Shown: positions 52,672 to 61,925 of the stretch, one piece after another
Numbering within the stretch: position 1 is the stretch's first letter
Layout of the letters: each line of letters begins with the position of its first letter
Source: QALR01 sp900552255
Lineage (GTDB): Bacteria; Bacillota; Clostridia; Oscillospirales; CAG-272
Assembly (NCBI GenBank): GCA_048526005.1
Contig: DBFVEH010000021.1
Location: forward strand, 372,001 to 436,000
Length of the DNA: 64,000 nucleotides
Direction of reading: 5' to 3'
Notes under the pieces: model-generated
Databases searched by the model: none
What the model was told of the DNA's origin: nothing
What the model saw: the letters and a program-made list of their open reading frames with translations, nothing else
Position numbers and translations under genes: made by a program

Positions 52672-52700
52672 TTGACTTTTTTCTTGTTCCGTGTTATACT
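52672..52700 (+). promoter_or_regulatory. promoter of the TetR gene
   Basis: TTGACT, 17-base spacer, TATACT. Confidence 0.75.
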
Positions 52701-52723
52701 GTAAAAATAAAAGGAGTGATTGT

Positions 52724-53323
52724 ATGGCGGAAATCAGAGAGCCTCAAAAGGCCAATGCGATCGAAAAAAAGAATAAAATCATAGAAGCCGGACTGAGAGC
52801 GTTCGGCGAAAAAGGATATTATAAAACCACTACCGTCGAAATCGCAAAGCTGGCCGGCGTTTCCACGGGAATCGTTTACAGCTATTTCAAGGATAAAAAA
52901 GACATTCTGCTGCATGCCCTGAGGCTGTATTTCGCAAACGTATTCCGTCCGATGGAAGAGACTCTGAAAACCATGACGGGTTCCGTCGATATCGAGGCGG
53001 AGGCGCGGAGCCTGATTCAAATCGCCATACAGTCGCACCGGGAGAATCTTGCGGCGCATGAGGAAATGATCGCCATGAGCCATCTCGATAAGGACGTTCA
53101 TTCGCGTTTCATGGAGCTGGAGCATGAAATCACGGAAACCGTCTCGAGCTATTTAGAAGCCGGCGGCGTTCGTCCGCCGTATCTCAAAGAAAAAACCCAC
53201 ATTGCCTATAATCTGATAGAAACGCTCTGTCATGAAGCGGTATATCATCGGCATCCGTATATCGATTATACGGAAATGATCGAGCAGACCGTCCGTCTGC
53301 TTGTTTTCCTCTTTTCCGAATGA
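52724..53323 (+). CDS. TetR-family transcriptional regulator
   Basis: 199 residues. Helix-turn-helix near 20-60: ALRAFGEKGYYKTTTVEIAKLAGVSTGIVYSYFKDKKDILLHAL. The rest is a helical ligand-binding domain. AAAGGAG lies 8 bases before ATG 52724. Divergent from the ABC-FtsX-HMA operon, with a shared operator sequence in the gap, so it very likely represses that operon and itself. Ligand unknown. Confidence 0.92.
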   Translation: MAEIREPQKANAIEKKNKIIEAGLRAFGEKGYYKTTTVEIAKLAGVSTGIVYSYFKDKKDILLHALRLYFANVFRPMEETLKTMTGSVDIEAEARSLIQIAIQSHRENLAAHEEMIAMSHLDKDVHSRFMELEHEITETVSSYLEAGGVRPPYLKEKTHIAYNLIETLCHEAVYHRHPYIDYTEMIEQTVRLLVFLFSE

Positions 53324-53340
53324 AAAACACCGTACATATC

Positions 53341-53387
53341 AAAAAAACGGAACGCGGATTCAAACCGAATCTGCGTTCCGTTTTTTT
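53341..53387. terminator. shared bidirectional terminator
   Basis: About 21-bp stem (53341-53361 with 53367-53387), 5-base loop, A run and T run at its ends. It serves the TetR gene on the plus strand and the ABC exporter operon on the minus strand. Confidence 0.9.
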
Positions 53388-53417
53388 ACATGCCGCGCGA
53401 ATATTGTACGAACTGCC

Positions 53418-55154
53418 TCAGCCGCCGATCGTCCATTCGCCGCTTTGCTTTTGCAGCGCGACCATTTTTGCATAAAATCCGTTTTTTCGGGTCAGCTCCG
53501 CCGGACTGCCCTCTTCTGCGACCAAGCCGTCCCGCAACAGCACAAGCTTATCCGCGCCCTCGACGGTTCTCATGCGATGGGCGATGATCAGCACCGTCTT
53601 GTCCTTGACAAGTCTCGAGATCGCCTCTTGGATCTCCGTTTCGTTTTCCGCGTCGAGCGAGGCCGTCGCCTCGTCGAGCAGGATGATCGGCGCATCCTTT
53701 AAAAGCGCGCGGGCAATGGATATCCGCTGACGCTCGCCGCCGGACAGTGTGGAGCCGTTCTCCCCGATCATCGTCTGATAGCCGTTCGGAAGCCTTGACA
53801 CAAATTCATCGCACCGCGCTTCTCTGGCCGCGCGCATGACATCCTCGTCGCTTGCTCCCTGTCTGCCGATCCGGATATTCTCCATCACCGTATTGTTGAA
53901 AAGCGTCACATCCTGGAACACAATCGAATAAGCCGAGAGCAGCTTTTCCGGATCGACGGTTTTCACATCCGTTCCGCCAACGGTAATGACACCGCGCTCG
54001 ACATCCCAAAAACGCGCTGCAAGCTTTGCCGCCGTGGACTTTCCGCCGCCTGACGGACCGATAAGGGCTGTTACCTCGCCCTGCTTTGCCGTAAAGGACA
54101 CATTTTTCAGCACCGTTTCGCCGCTGTTGTAAGCAAAGCCGACGTTTTTGAACTCGATATCATATCCGTTCGAATGGAAATCGGCTGTCCCCGGCTGAAT
54201 GGGATACTCTTCGATCTCCCTCATACGGTCGATGTTGATCTGCGTCGAAAGGATCGCGGCAAGATTTTGCAGCGCGCCCGACATCGGATCGTACAGCCTC
54301 GACACCACGAGCAGATACATGAAAAACGTCATAACAGGCAGCTCGCCTTTTATCAGGAGCGAGCCTCCGACAAGCGCCGTCGTGGCGATCCCCAGCTTCA
54401 ACAGCATGCCTGCCGTAACGACAAACATTGCGGCACCGAGCTCGCTTTTGATCGCGCGTCCCTCCACCGCCCCGATTTTGCGGTCGAGTCCTCTAAGATA
54501 AGCGCCTTCCGCATTGTTGGATTTGAGGTCGCGCACCGTTTCAAGGCATTCCTGAATGCCGTCGGCAAGCGCCATCTTGGCTTTCATCTGCTTTCTCGTA
54601 AAATAGTTCTGCACCTTCTTGGAAAAGGCGACGATGGCAAGCGCCACGGGAAGCACCCAAAGCGCGGCAAGCGCCATCCGATAATCGTAGAAGAACATGC
54701 TGACCGCGATCAGCACGGTGGAAAGAATCGAGCCGAAGAACTCGGGAATCCAGTGCGAGAACGCCGTTTCAAGCGTCGCACAGTCCGCCATCAGCGTGCT
54801 TGTCAGATCGGAAAGGTCTTTTTTGCCGAAAAAGGCAAGCGGGAGCTTACGGAGCTTTTCCGCGAGCGTCACGCGGCGCACGGCGCTCTCCTTATAGGTC
54901 GCAAAATAGGTCGCATTGTACTGCCACCATGCGGTCAGGAAAATCAGTACAAGCGCCGCCGCGATCCCCACGCCGTAAATCCAGTCGTGCGATTTCGGCA
55001 CGCCGCCGCCGTAAAGATCATCTACCAGCAGATACAAAAGACTGACGGGAAGCATCAGAACGATGTTTGAAAGCGTGCAGGAGATCGTCGCTTTGATAAG
55101 ATCCTTCGCTCCGTTTCGCGAAAGCGCGTATTTTTTCATCAGAAAATTTATCAT
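53418..55154 (-). CDS. ABC exporter, fused permease-ATPase (second of pair)
   Basis: 578 residues. Six-helix transmembrane domain in 1-320 (SNIVLMLPVSLLYLLVDDLY, AALVLIFLTAWWQYNAT), then the ATPase: Walker A GPSGGGKST, Q-loop IVFQDVTLF, signature LSGGERQRISIARALL, Walker B IILLDEATASLD with catalytic Glu. Start 55154 has AGGAGG 6 bases upstream and overlaps the upstream exporter stop by 4 bases. With its partner it probably forms a heterodimer for drugs, lipids or siderophores. Confidence 0.93.
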   Translation of the reverse strand: MINFLMKKYALSRNGAKDLIKATISCTLSNIVLMLPVSLLYLLVDDLYGGGVPKSHDWIYGVGIAAALVLIFLTAWWQYNATYFATYKESAVRRVTLAEKLRKLPLAFFGKKDLSDLTSTLMADCATLETAFSHWIPEFFGSILSTVLIAVSMFFYDYRMALAALWVLPVALAIVAFSKKVQNYFTRKQMKAKMALADGIQECLETVRDLKSNNAEGAYLRGLDRKIGAVEGRAIKSELGAAMFVVTAGMLLKLGIATTALVGGSLLIKGELPVMTFFMYLLVVSRLYDPMSGALQNLAAILSTQINIDRMREIEEYPIQPGTADFHSNGYDIEFKNVGFAYNSGETVLKNVSFTAKQGEVTALIGPSGGGKSTAAKLAARFWDVERGVITVGGTDVKTVDPEKLLSAYSIVFQDVTLFNNTVMENIRIGRQGASDEDVMRAAREARCDEFVSRLPNGYQTMIGENGSTLSGGERQRISIARALLKDAPIILLDEATASLDAENETEIQEAISRLVKDKTVLIIAHRMRTVEGADKLVLLRDGLVAEEGSPAELTRKNGFYAKMVALQKQSGEWTIGG

Positions 55155-56926
55155 ACCGCACCTCCTACCTTCCAGCTCACGGAAGTCTGGTAGTCGTCCC
55201 ACATCTTTTTGTAAAGGCCGTTGTCCTCCAGCAGCTTTTCATGCGTACCGCTTTCCGCAATACCGCCGTCTTTCATCACATAGATGCAATCCGCGTTCTT
55301 GACCGTCGTCAGCCTGTGTGCGATCATGACGACGGTTTTATCCTTGGCCAGCCGCTCGAACGCCTTCTGCACCATGTACTCGTTTTCGGGGTCGGCAAAA
55401 GCCGTGGCTTCGTCCAGCACCAAGATCGGCGCGTTTTTCAGCATCACACGGGCGATCGCGATCCTTTGCTGTTCACCGCCCGACAGATAGACGCCGCCGG
55501 TGCCCACGACCGTGTCGATTCCCTCCGGCAGCTTATCGACGATATCGTCGCACTGCGCACTGTGAAGCGCCGCAAACACCTCTTCTCTCGTCGCCTCCGG
55601 TTTCCCGAGCCTCACATTTTCAAATATGGAGGTTTTCAAAAGCCGGCTGTCCTGAAACACATACGCCACCGTATCCATCAGACGCTTCTTTTCAAGATTC
55701 TTGACGTTCACGCCGCCCACCTTTACTGCGCCGTCCTTTACGTCCCAAAAGCGGGAAATAAGTCCCGCGACCGTCGTTTTTCCGCCTCCCGAAGGTCCGA
55801 CAAGCGCCACGGTCTGCCCGGGACGCACGGAAAAAGACACATGACTCACAGCGTCGGTATCGGCTCCGCGGTAACGGAACGAAACGTCCTCAAACTCCAC
55901 CGAATTGTCCAGAGGAAGCTGCGGGCTCTCAGGCTCAGGCAGAGGCTGCAAATCGAGGATCGAATGAATCCGCGCCAGCGCGTCGTTTACAATCAAGGTA
56001 TTTTCGCTCATGTACATGACCTTGTTGAGCGTCACCGAGATGATCGGCGTAAAGATGATATAGAAAATCAGGTTCATGAGAAATGTCGGCTCCGCCGCGC
56101 CGTGACCCGTAATCAGAAGCCCTGCGGCGATGAGCAGCGCAAAGACGCTGTTGATCGCCGTCGTGAACCAAAGCATCGGCCGCATCAGCTCCTTGGTATA
56201 TGCTACGACCCATGTGTTATAGCGGTCGATGGAGCCTTTAAACCGCTTGAAGGAAAACACTGTCTGTCCGAAGGTTTTGACAACGGGAATCCCTCGGACA
56301 TACTCCACCGCCTCATTGTTCATATCTTCAAGCGCGCTCTGATACTGCTTCATCTTCTCCGCCATGCCGCGCCCCGTCATCTTCGCCATGATTCCGAACG
56401 CGACAAGCGTCGGAACGAGGCTGAGAAGCCCCAGCCGCCAGTCAAAAACAAACAGAATGACAAGCATTCCGACCGGTGTCGCAATCGCGCCCGCCATGTC
56501 CGGAAGCTGATGCGCAAGATAGGTTTCGGTCGCGGCGCTCGATTCGTTCACGATCCGGCGTACCCGTCCGCTGCCCATGTCCTCCATGAAGCCGAGCGGC
56601 AGCTCCGTCACATGCTTCATCGCCCTTCTGCGGATATTGCTCGCAACGCGGAACGCCGAGAGATGCGAGCACATCAGCGCGCCGAAATACACCGCCATAG
56701 AGACAAGCGCGAAAATCACCGCCATCCATCCGTTATGTATGATATTCGACGCTCCGGAAAAATCGCCGCCCGCCTCGATGACCTCTTTGATAATCAGCCA
56801 AATATACACAAACGGCACAAGCGCAAGAAGCGCGCTTATCGCGGACAGCACCCAAGAGGAATACGTGAGGATCTTATGCTTTCCCGCATATTCCATAAGC
56901 TCCGAAAAGCTTTTGTTCTTCTTCAT
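55151..56926 (-). CDS. ABC exporter, fused permease-ATPase (first of pair)
   Basis: 591 residues with six transmembrane segments and an ATPase domain: Walker A GPSGGGKTT, VAYVFQDSRLLKTSIF, signature LSGGEQQRIAIARVM, Walker B ILVLDEATAFADPENE. Catalytic Glu present here too, so both sites of a heterodimer may be active. The D-loop reads FADPENE instead of SLDxxNE. ATG 56926 has GGAGGAG upstream. Related to IrtA/YbtP-like and multidrug exporters; substrate unknown. Confidence 0.93.
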   Translation of the reverse strand: MKKNKSFSELMEYAGKHKILTYSSWVLSAISALLALVPFVYIWLIIKEVIEAGGDFSGASNIIHNGWMAVIFALVSMAVYFGALMCSHLSAFRVASNIRRRAMKHVTELPLGFMEDMGSGRVRRIVNESSAATETYLAHQLPDMAGAIATPVGMLVILFVFDWRLGLLSLVPTLVAFGIMAKMTGRGMAEKMKQYQSALEDMNNEAVEYVRGIPVVKTFGQTVFSFKRFKGSIDRYNTWVVAYTKELMRPMLWFTTAINSVFALLIAAGLLITGHGAAEPTFLMNLIFYIIFTPIISVTLNKVMYMSENTLIVNDALARIHSILDLQPLPEPESPQLPLDNSVEFEDVSFRYRGADTDAVSHVSFSVRPGQTVALVGPSGGGKTTVAGLISRFWDVKDGAVKVGGVNVKNLEKKRLMDTVAYVFQDSRLLKTSIFENVRLGKPEATREEVFAALHSAQCDDIVDKLPEGIDTVVGTGGVYLSGGEQQRIAIARVMLKNAPILVLDEATAFADPENEYMVQKAFERLAKDKTVVMIAHRLTTVKNADCIYVMKDGGIAESGTHEKLLEDNGLYKKMWDDYQTSVSWKVGGAV

Positions 56927-56985
56927 TCTTCTCTCCTCCGTTCCCGATTTCTTTTTGAAGCTTGCAAAGACCAACCACCCCCTAA

Positions 56986-57020
56986 AAAATATAGCTTTCG
57001 CCGGAGTTTGTCTAGACTAA
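56986..57020 (-). promoter_or_regulatory. possible internal promoter with palindrome ahead of the exporter pair
   Basis: Minus strand TAGACA (57009-57014), 17-base spacer, TATTTT (56986-56991). The -35 lies inside the near-palindrome TTTGTCTAGACTAA (57007-57020; core GTCTAGAC). Confidence 0.35.
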
Positions 57021-57043
57021 CCCTGCGGCAAAAAGGAAGGGAT

Positions 57044-57658
57044 CTATGACAATCCCAGCAATTTGTCCCAACCGGCGTTGAAAAATTCCTGAAGCTGCTT
57101 TACATAGATGCCCGCGTCCTCTTTCGGGAAATCGTGCGCCACAATCTCAAACATTCCGACGAAAAGCGCGCTGGCAAGCATATGATTCAAGTCCGCCCGC
57201 ACCTCGTTCACAGAGATACCCATGTTCCGGAGAACTTCTATGAAGCGAACGGTGTTCCGCGTCTCTATCTCGACCATTTTATCGACATAGCTTTCATAGC
57301 TCGAACCGCGGCTCTTGCAGATAATGAGCTTGAACGCATCAAAATGCTTGTAGATGATGTCGATCATATAATCGACCTTTCTCTCTACATAATCGTGCAT
57401 CTCCGCCTTTTGTCTCGCCGGCTCAAAGGAAGCAAATTCATCCTGCACAAAGCAAAAATAGTCATATAGCTCGGAGGCGCCGTCGTCCACCAGCCCACGG
57501 AAGATTTCGTCCTTATCCGCAAAGCGACTGTACAAAATGCCCGTTGTAAAACCCGCTTTTTCCGCAATCGTGCGCATAGAAGCGTCGGCAAAACCCTTTT
57601 CCATGAACTCCGCTTTGGCGCATTCCAATATTTTTTGCTTGATCGATTCGTCTTTCAT
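57044..57658 (-). CDS. TetR-family transcriptional regulator
   Basis: 204 residues. Helix-turn-helix AEFMEKGFADASMRTIAEKAGFTTGILYSRFADKDEIFRGL in the first 55 residues, then a helical ligand-binding domain. It is the first gene of the regulator-exporter operon, with 117 bases before the exporters. Two tandem palindromes at its promoter suggest autoregulation and control of the pair. Confidence 0.92.
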   Translation of the reverse strand: MKDESIKQKILECAKAEFMEKGFADASMRTIAEKAGFTTGILYSRFADKDEIFRGLVDDGASELYDYFCFVQDEFASFEPARQKAEMHDYVERKVDYMIDIIYKHFDAFKLIICKSRGSSYESYVDKMVEIETRNTVRFIEVLRNMGISVNEVRADLNHMLASALFVGMFEIVAHDFPKEDAGIYVKQLQEFFNAGWDKLLGLS

Positions 57659-57673
57659 TGCTTCCCGCCTTTG

Positions 57674-57713
57674 ATAACGCCGTTATTATAACACTGTTAT
57701 TTCATCTTGTCAA
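57674..57713 (-). promoter_or_regulatory. promoter with two tandem TetR operators
   Basis: Minus strand TTGACA (57708-57713), 17-base spacer, TATAAT (57685-57690). Two copies of ATAAC-N3-GTTAT at 57674-57686 and 57688-57700, centres 14 bases apart, cover the spacer, the -10 and the start site. Confidence 0.75.
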
Positions 57714-57837
57714 GTATAATTTATAAAAATAAAAAATATTTAGGATTGGTATAGATAAACCGCCCAAAAAGCAAGCGGAGGATAGCATAACAAAAGCACC
57801 GCAAAAAAACAGGCGATTTTTTCCATACATGCAGCCG

Positions 57838-58560
57838 TCAGGCCAGCGTCACAAGCGAACGCAGCGTGCCGTCCTCCCCATAAATGCCCACGGTATGCGC
57901 ACCGTCCTCATACACATATTTGCAGGCGACCGTCTCTTCCGGCTTGATCTCCTTGCGATAAGTGATGCGGATATCATGGAAAACTTCATTCCGATACACC
58001 TCCTCCGGGAGCGCCTCATAGGCAAAGTCGAGATAACAGAGGTTATGGACGTGCCCATTCAGGTCGATATCCCGGCGGCCGACGCGAAATGCCGTCCCGC
58101 CCGTATATTCGCGCGGTTCGCGAAGCCTTTCCATATCGGGCGCCTCAAACACATGCCGCCCTTCGGTCTGATATTTTTCGATCAGCTCCTCGCTGATCAC
58201 CGCCGGCCTTTTCGTGCGCAGATCGATCAGCGCCCACTTGGAGGAAGCGATCACACAGACATCTCCCGCTTCTCCAAAAAGCTCAAAATCACGGTACGTT
58301 GTAAAAAGCGTCGCCTTGCCGCGGCTCCACGTAGTAACGCGCAAGCGTTCGCCATACTTCGGCAGACGGAGTATCTTCACCTTCCATTCGAGAAGGATCC
58401 ACCCGATCATCGTTTCATTCATGTTTCCTGCACCGTAGCCGAGCATATCCGAATGATAGCACGCGATATTTTCGAGCATCCGCAGGACCGCTTTTTCCGT
58501 AATATCCCCATCCTTGCCGAAATCCTCAAGCGTCGGCTTCATCGTTTCTTCATATATCAT
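57838..58560 (-). CDS. acyl-ACP thioesterase
   Basis: Releases fatty acids from acyl carrier protein. 240 residues, FatA/FatB-like double hot-dog: the first domain with LEWKVKILRLPKYGERLRVTTW and ASSKWALIDL, the second with the catalytic DLNGHVHNLCYLDFA (Asn and His of the NxHxxN motif). Typical of gut Clostridia making free fatty acids. GGAGGAATATC lies before the ATG. Monocistronic. Confidence 0.88.
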   Translation of the reverse strand: MIYEETMKPTLEDFGKDGDITEKAVLRMLENIACYHSDMLGYGAGNMNETMIGWILLEWKVKILRLPKYGERLRVTTWSRGKATLFTTYRDFELFGEAGDVCVIASSKWALIDLRTKRPAVISEELIEKYQTEGRHVFEAPDMERLREPREYTGGTAFRVGRRDIDLNGHVHNLCYLDFAYEALPEEVYRNEVFHDIRITYRKEIKPEETVACKYVYEDGAHTVGIYGEDGTLRSLVTLA

Positions 58561-58667
58561 GATATTCCTCCAAAGGCAGCAGCCCGTGACAATGAAATCA
58601 ATATATCATAAAATCATGAACAAAAAATGAACGCCGAAAAATTCATCGATAAATTCCTCGATTGATG

Positions 58668-58696
58668 TTGACTTTGCATATTCGGTTCGATATAAT
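58668..58696 (+). promoter_or_regulatory. sigma-A promoter of the large glycosidase
   Basis: TTGACT, 17-base spacer, TATAAT. Confidence 0.8.
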
Positions 58697-58746
58697 GAAG
58701 CCGTGGAGAAAATCCGCAAATTCATATGATACGTGAGGTTACAACT

Positions 58747-61700
58747 ATGCTTTATCCGAAAAACGACACGGAAAAGCTCGATATGGATTTATTCCGAAAT
58801 CCGACGGCGGAATACCGTGCGGCGCCCTTTTGGGCATGGAACTGTGAACTGGACCCAAAGCTTTTGGAAAAGGAAATCGACTATCTGAAGGAAATGGGCT
58901 TCGGCGGATTCATGATGCACCCGCGCGTCGGCATGGCGACGCCTTATCTCTCCGAGGAGTACATGGATCTTGTTCGCACCTGCGTGGAAAAAGGCAAGCA
59001 AAACAATATGCTCGCATGGCTCTACGACGAAGACAAATGGCCCTCCGGCTTTGCGGGCGGACTCAACACGAAAGAGGAGGAAAACCGTCAAAAAGCCCTT
59101 TTCATCACCTCCTTCCCCTATAACGACGGCACACTTGTCACGGAACACGACAAGGCGCATGCGGCCGACAGGCTCCCGGAAAGCAAATATTATTTTGTAG
59201 CCTGCTTCGACGTCCTTTTAAACGAAGATTCAAGACTCGTTTCCTACAAGCGGATCGAGCTTGCCGACGAAATTCCCGCGGGACATGAAAAATGGTTCGC
59301 CTATGTGGAATATGCAACCACCTCCCCGTATTATAACAATCAAGCATACTGCGACACGCTCCAAAAGAGCGTGATCGAAAGCTTTATCAAAATCACGCAC
59401 GACGCCTATAAAAAGCATTTTAAGGAAGAGTTCGGAGGCGTGATTCCCGCGATTTTTACGGACGAGCCGAATTTCCGCACCAAAAAAACGCTGAATTTCG
59501 CTGCCGACAAGCACGGAATCATCATTCCCTATACGACGGATTTCGACAAAACTTTTAGGGAGGCCTACGGCATCAGCATCGAGGACCATCTGCCCGTTCT
59601 TGTATGGGAACCCGCAGACGGCATCCCCTCCCGGATCCGTTACTGGTATCATGACCATATCACGGAACGCTTTGCCGAGGCTTTCTCCGATACGGTCGGC
59701 AAATGGTGCGAAGAAAACGGCATCCTGATGACCGGGCATCTGCTCAACGAGCCGTCTCTCGGCTCGCAGACCATCTGCGTCGGAGACGCGATGCGCTGCT
59801 ACCGCGGCTTCACGCTCCCGGGCATCGACATGCTCTGCGACTACCGTGAGCTAAACACGGCAAAGCAGGCGCAAAGTGCGGTGCATCAATACGGACGTCC
59901 CGGCGTTACAAGCGAGCTTTACGGCGTCACCAACTGGAATTTCGACTTCCGCGGCCACAAGCTCCAGGGAGACTGGCAGGCGGCGCTCGGTGTGACCTGC
60001 CGCGTACCGCATCTGTTCTGGGTCTCCATGGGCGGAGAGGCGAAGCGCGACTATCCCGCATCCATCGGCTATCAGTCCCCGTGGTATACGGAATACAAGC
60101 GCATCGAGGATCACTTCGCCCGCGTCAACACCGTTATGACGCGCGGCGTGCCCGACGTGAAAATCGGCGTCGTTCATCCGGTGGAATCCTATTGGCTCCA
60201 TTTCGGTCCCAACGATCAAACCATCCGGCACCGCAACGACCTCGACAATCGCTTCTCCGAATTTACGCAATGGATGCTTTATGGACTGCTCGACTTCGAC
60301 TTTATCTCCGAGTCCCTGCTCCCCTCTCAGTACAAGGAGACGGAGAGCGGCTTTGCCGTCGGCAAAATGAACTATGATACCGTCGTCGTTCCGGCGCTCG
60401 AAACGATCCGCAGCACCACGCTCGACGCCCTGAAAAAATTCCGTGCCGCCGGCGGAGATGTCGTTTTCATCGGAGAAGCGCCGGTCTACGTCGACGCCGT
60501 ACCATCCGATGAAGCGAAGAAATTCGCGGCGGAATGCAGACAGATCCCGTGGGTCCGCGGCGAGCTTTATAACGCCCTCTCCTCACGCAAGTTCCTCGAC
60601 ATCCGCGAGCTGAACGGCAATGCCTCCGGCAATCTCATCTATCAGCTCCGCGACGACGGGAGCCGCAGGCATCTTTTCATCAGCCATGTCTTAAAGCCCC
60701 GCAATTACGACGTTTCCTCTATCGAATCCTACTATGTCAATCTCAAGGGCGAATGGACGGTCTCCGAATACGACACGCTCGCGGGAGAAAAACGGCGGCT
60801 GAAAGTATCCTATCGGAACGGCAAAACCGTATTCCCGTGGGTATGCGGCAGCGATTCCTCTCTGCTGCTTGAGCTTCTACCCGGAAAAGACGAAGCCGCA
60901 GATGGATTCGTTTACGCCGACAAAGATTACCGCAAAGCCGAATATCCCGCTCACTGCGCGAAATTCGAGCTCTCCGAGCCGAACGTGCTGCTGCTCGACA
61001 GACCGGAATACGGCATAAACGGCGGCGAAATGAGACCGGCATTGAACATCCTGAAGGCCGATGAAATCATCCGCCGCGAGCTCGGGCTCCATATCCGCGA
61101 CAGTCAGATGGCGCAGCCGTGGATCGAGCCGCTCGACAAAAATCCGAAGGATAAGGTAAGGCTTCGCTATACCTTCGATTCCGACATCGAATATGAAGGC
61201 GCGCATCTTGCGCTCGAAGCGTCGGAATATACGGAAATCACGTTCAACGGCGAGTCCGTTCCCATGAACATCGACGGCTATTACATCGACGAAGCTTCGA
61301 TCAAAACCGTTCCGATGCCGAAGATCCAAAAGGGCGAGAACGAGCTGATCCTCGATCTCAGGGTCGGCGACATCACGCCGCTCGAATCCTATTACCTGCT
61401 CGGAAACTTCGGCGTGGAGCATCACGGCATCTATTCCAAGCTCACAGCGCTTCCCGACGTGCTTTATTTCGACGACATCACCTCGCAGAAGCTTCCTTTC
61501 TACGGCGCCAATATCAAATACCGCATGACGTTCACCGGAGGCAGCAAAAAGACCGTGGAAATCTCCAAATACCGCGGAGCCGTCATCAAGGTATTCCTCG
61601 ACGGCGAATGCAAGGGATATATCGACTTCCCGCCGCATAGGCTGTATCTCGGCGAGCTTGCGGACGGCGAGCATACGCTCGAGCTTGTGTTCTTCGGCAA

Positions 61701-61857
61701 CCGCATGAACACGCTGGGACAGCTCCACAATACCGACGACAACATCCCGTGGGCAGGAAACGGCGCATGGCGCACAAAGGGCAGATTTTGGACGGATGAA
61801 TATATGCTCTATCCGACCGGCATCATGACCGCTCCGAGGATTTTGACGGAAGAATAA
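58747..61857 (+). CDS. GH106-like glycoside hydrolase (alpha-L-rhamnosidase-type)
   Basis: 1036 residues, no signal peptide, so probably cytoplasmic. The N-terminus PFWAWNCELDPKLLEKEIDYL, MGFGGFMMHPRVGMATPYLS and WLYDEDKWPSGFAGG is typical of GH106-type enzymes, followed by PAIFTDEPNF, TGHLLNEPSLGSQ and ITSELYGVTNWNFDFRGHK, where acidic residues of the barrel lie. The C-terminal third is beta-rich (galactose-binding-like). ATG 58747 has GAGG 8 bases upstream. No transporter or regulator is next to it; the true substrate (rhamnose-containing glycans) is inference. Confidence 0.82.
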   Translation: MLYPKNDTEKLDMDLFRNPTAEYRAAPFWAWNCELDPKLLEKEIDYLKEMGFGGFMMHPRVGMATPYLSEEYMDLVRTCVEKGKQNNMLAWLYDEDKWPSGFAGGLNTKEEENRQKALFITSFPYNDGTLVTEHDKAHAADRLPESKYYFVACFDVLLNEDSRLVSYKRIELADEIPAGHEKWFAYVEYATTSPYYNNQAYCDTLQKSVIESFIKITHDAYKKHFKEEFGGVIPAIFTDEPNFRTKKTLNFAADKHGIIIPYTTDFDKTFREAYGISIEDHLPVLVWEPADGIPSRIRYWYHDHITERFAEAFSDTVGKWCEENGILMTGHLLNEPSLGSQTICVGDAMRCYRGFTLPGIDMLCDYRELNTAKQAQSAVHQYGRPGVTSELYGVTNWNFDFRGHKLQGDWQAALGVTCRVPHLFWVSMGGEAKRDYPASIGYQSPWYTEYKRIEDHFARVNTVMTRGVPDVKIGVVHPVESYWLHFGPNDQTIRHRNDLDNRFSEFTQWMLYGLLDFDFISESLLPSQYKETESGFAVGKMNYDTVVVPALETIRSTTLDALKKFRAAGGDVVFIGEAPVYVDAVPSDEAKKFAAECRQIPWVRGELYNALSSRKFLDIRELNGNASGNLIYQLRDDGSRRHLFISHVLKPRNYDVSSIESYYVNLKGEWTVSEYDTLAGEKRRLKVSYRNGKTVFPWVCGSDSSLLLELLPGKDEAADGFVYADKDYRKAEYPAHCAKFELSEPNVLLLDRPEYGINGGEMRPALNILKADEIIRRELGLHIRDSQMAQPWIEPLDKNPKDKVRLRYTFDSDIEYEGAHLALEASEYTEITFNGESVPMNIDGYYIDEASIKTVPMPKIQKGENELILDLRVGDITPLESYYLLGNFGVEHHGIYSKLTALPDVLYFDDITSQKLPFYGANIKYRMTFTGGSKKTVEISKYRGAVIKVFLDGECKGYIDFPPHRLYLGELADGEHTLELVFFGNRMNTLGQLHNTDDNIPWAGNGAWRTKGRFWTDEYMLYPTGIMTAPRILTEE

Positions 61858-61878
61858 GCTCATATACAGCGCAGTCAG

Positions 61879-61915
61879 AAAATCTCCCCGCCGATACGGC
61901 GGGGAGATTTTATTT
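61879..61915. terminator. terminator after the glycosidase
   Basis: 14-bp stem (61879-61892 with 61898-61911), 5-base loop, T-rich tail. The minus-strand operon ending at 61926 can also use it. Confidence 0.9.
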
Positions 61916-61925
61916 TGCGCATGAT

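Noticed and set aside
55241..57049. 602-residue plus-strand open frame opposite the exporter gene
   Set aside because: Arg/His-rich shadow of a high-scoring ABC exporter.
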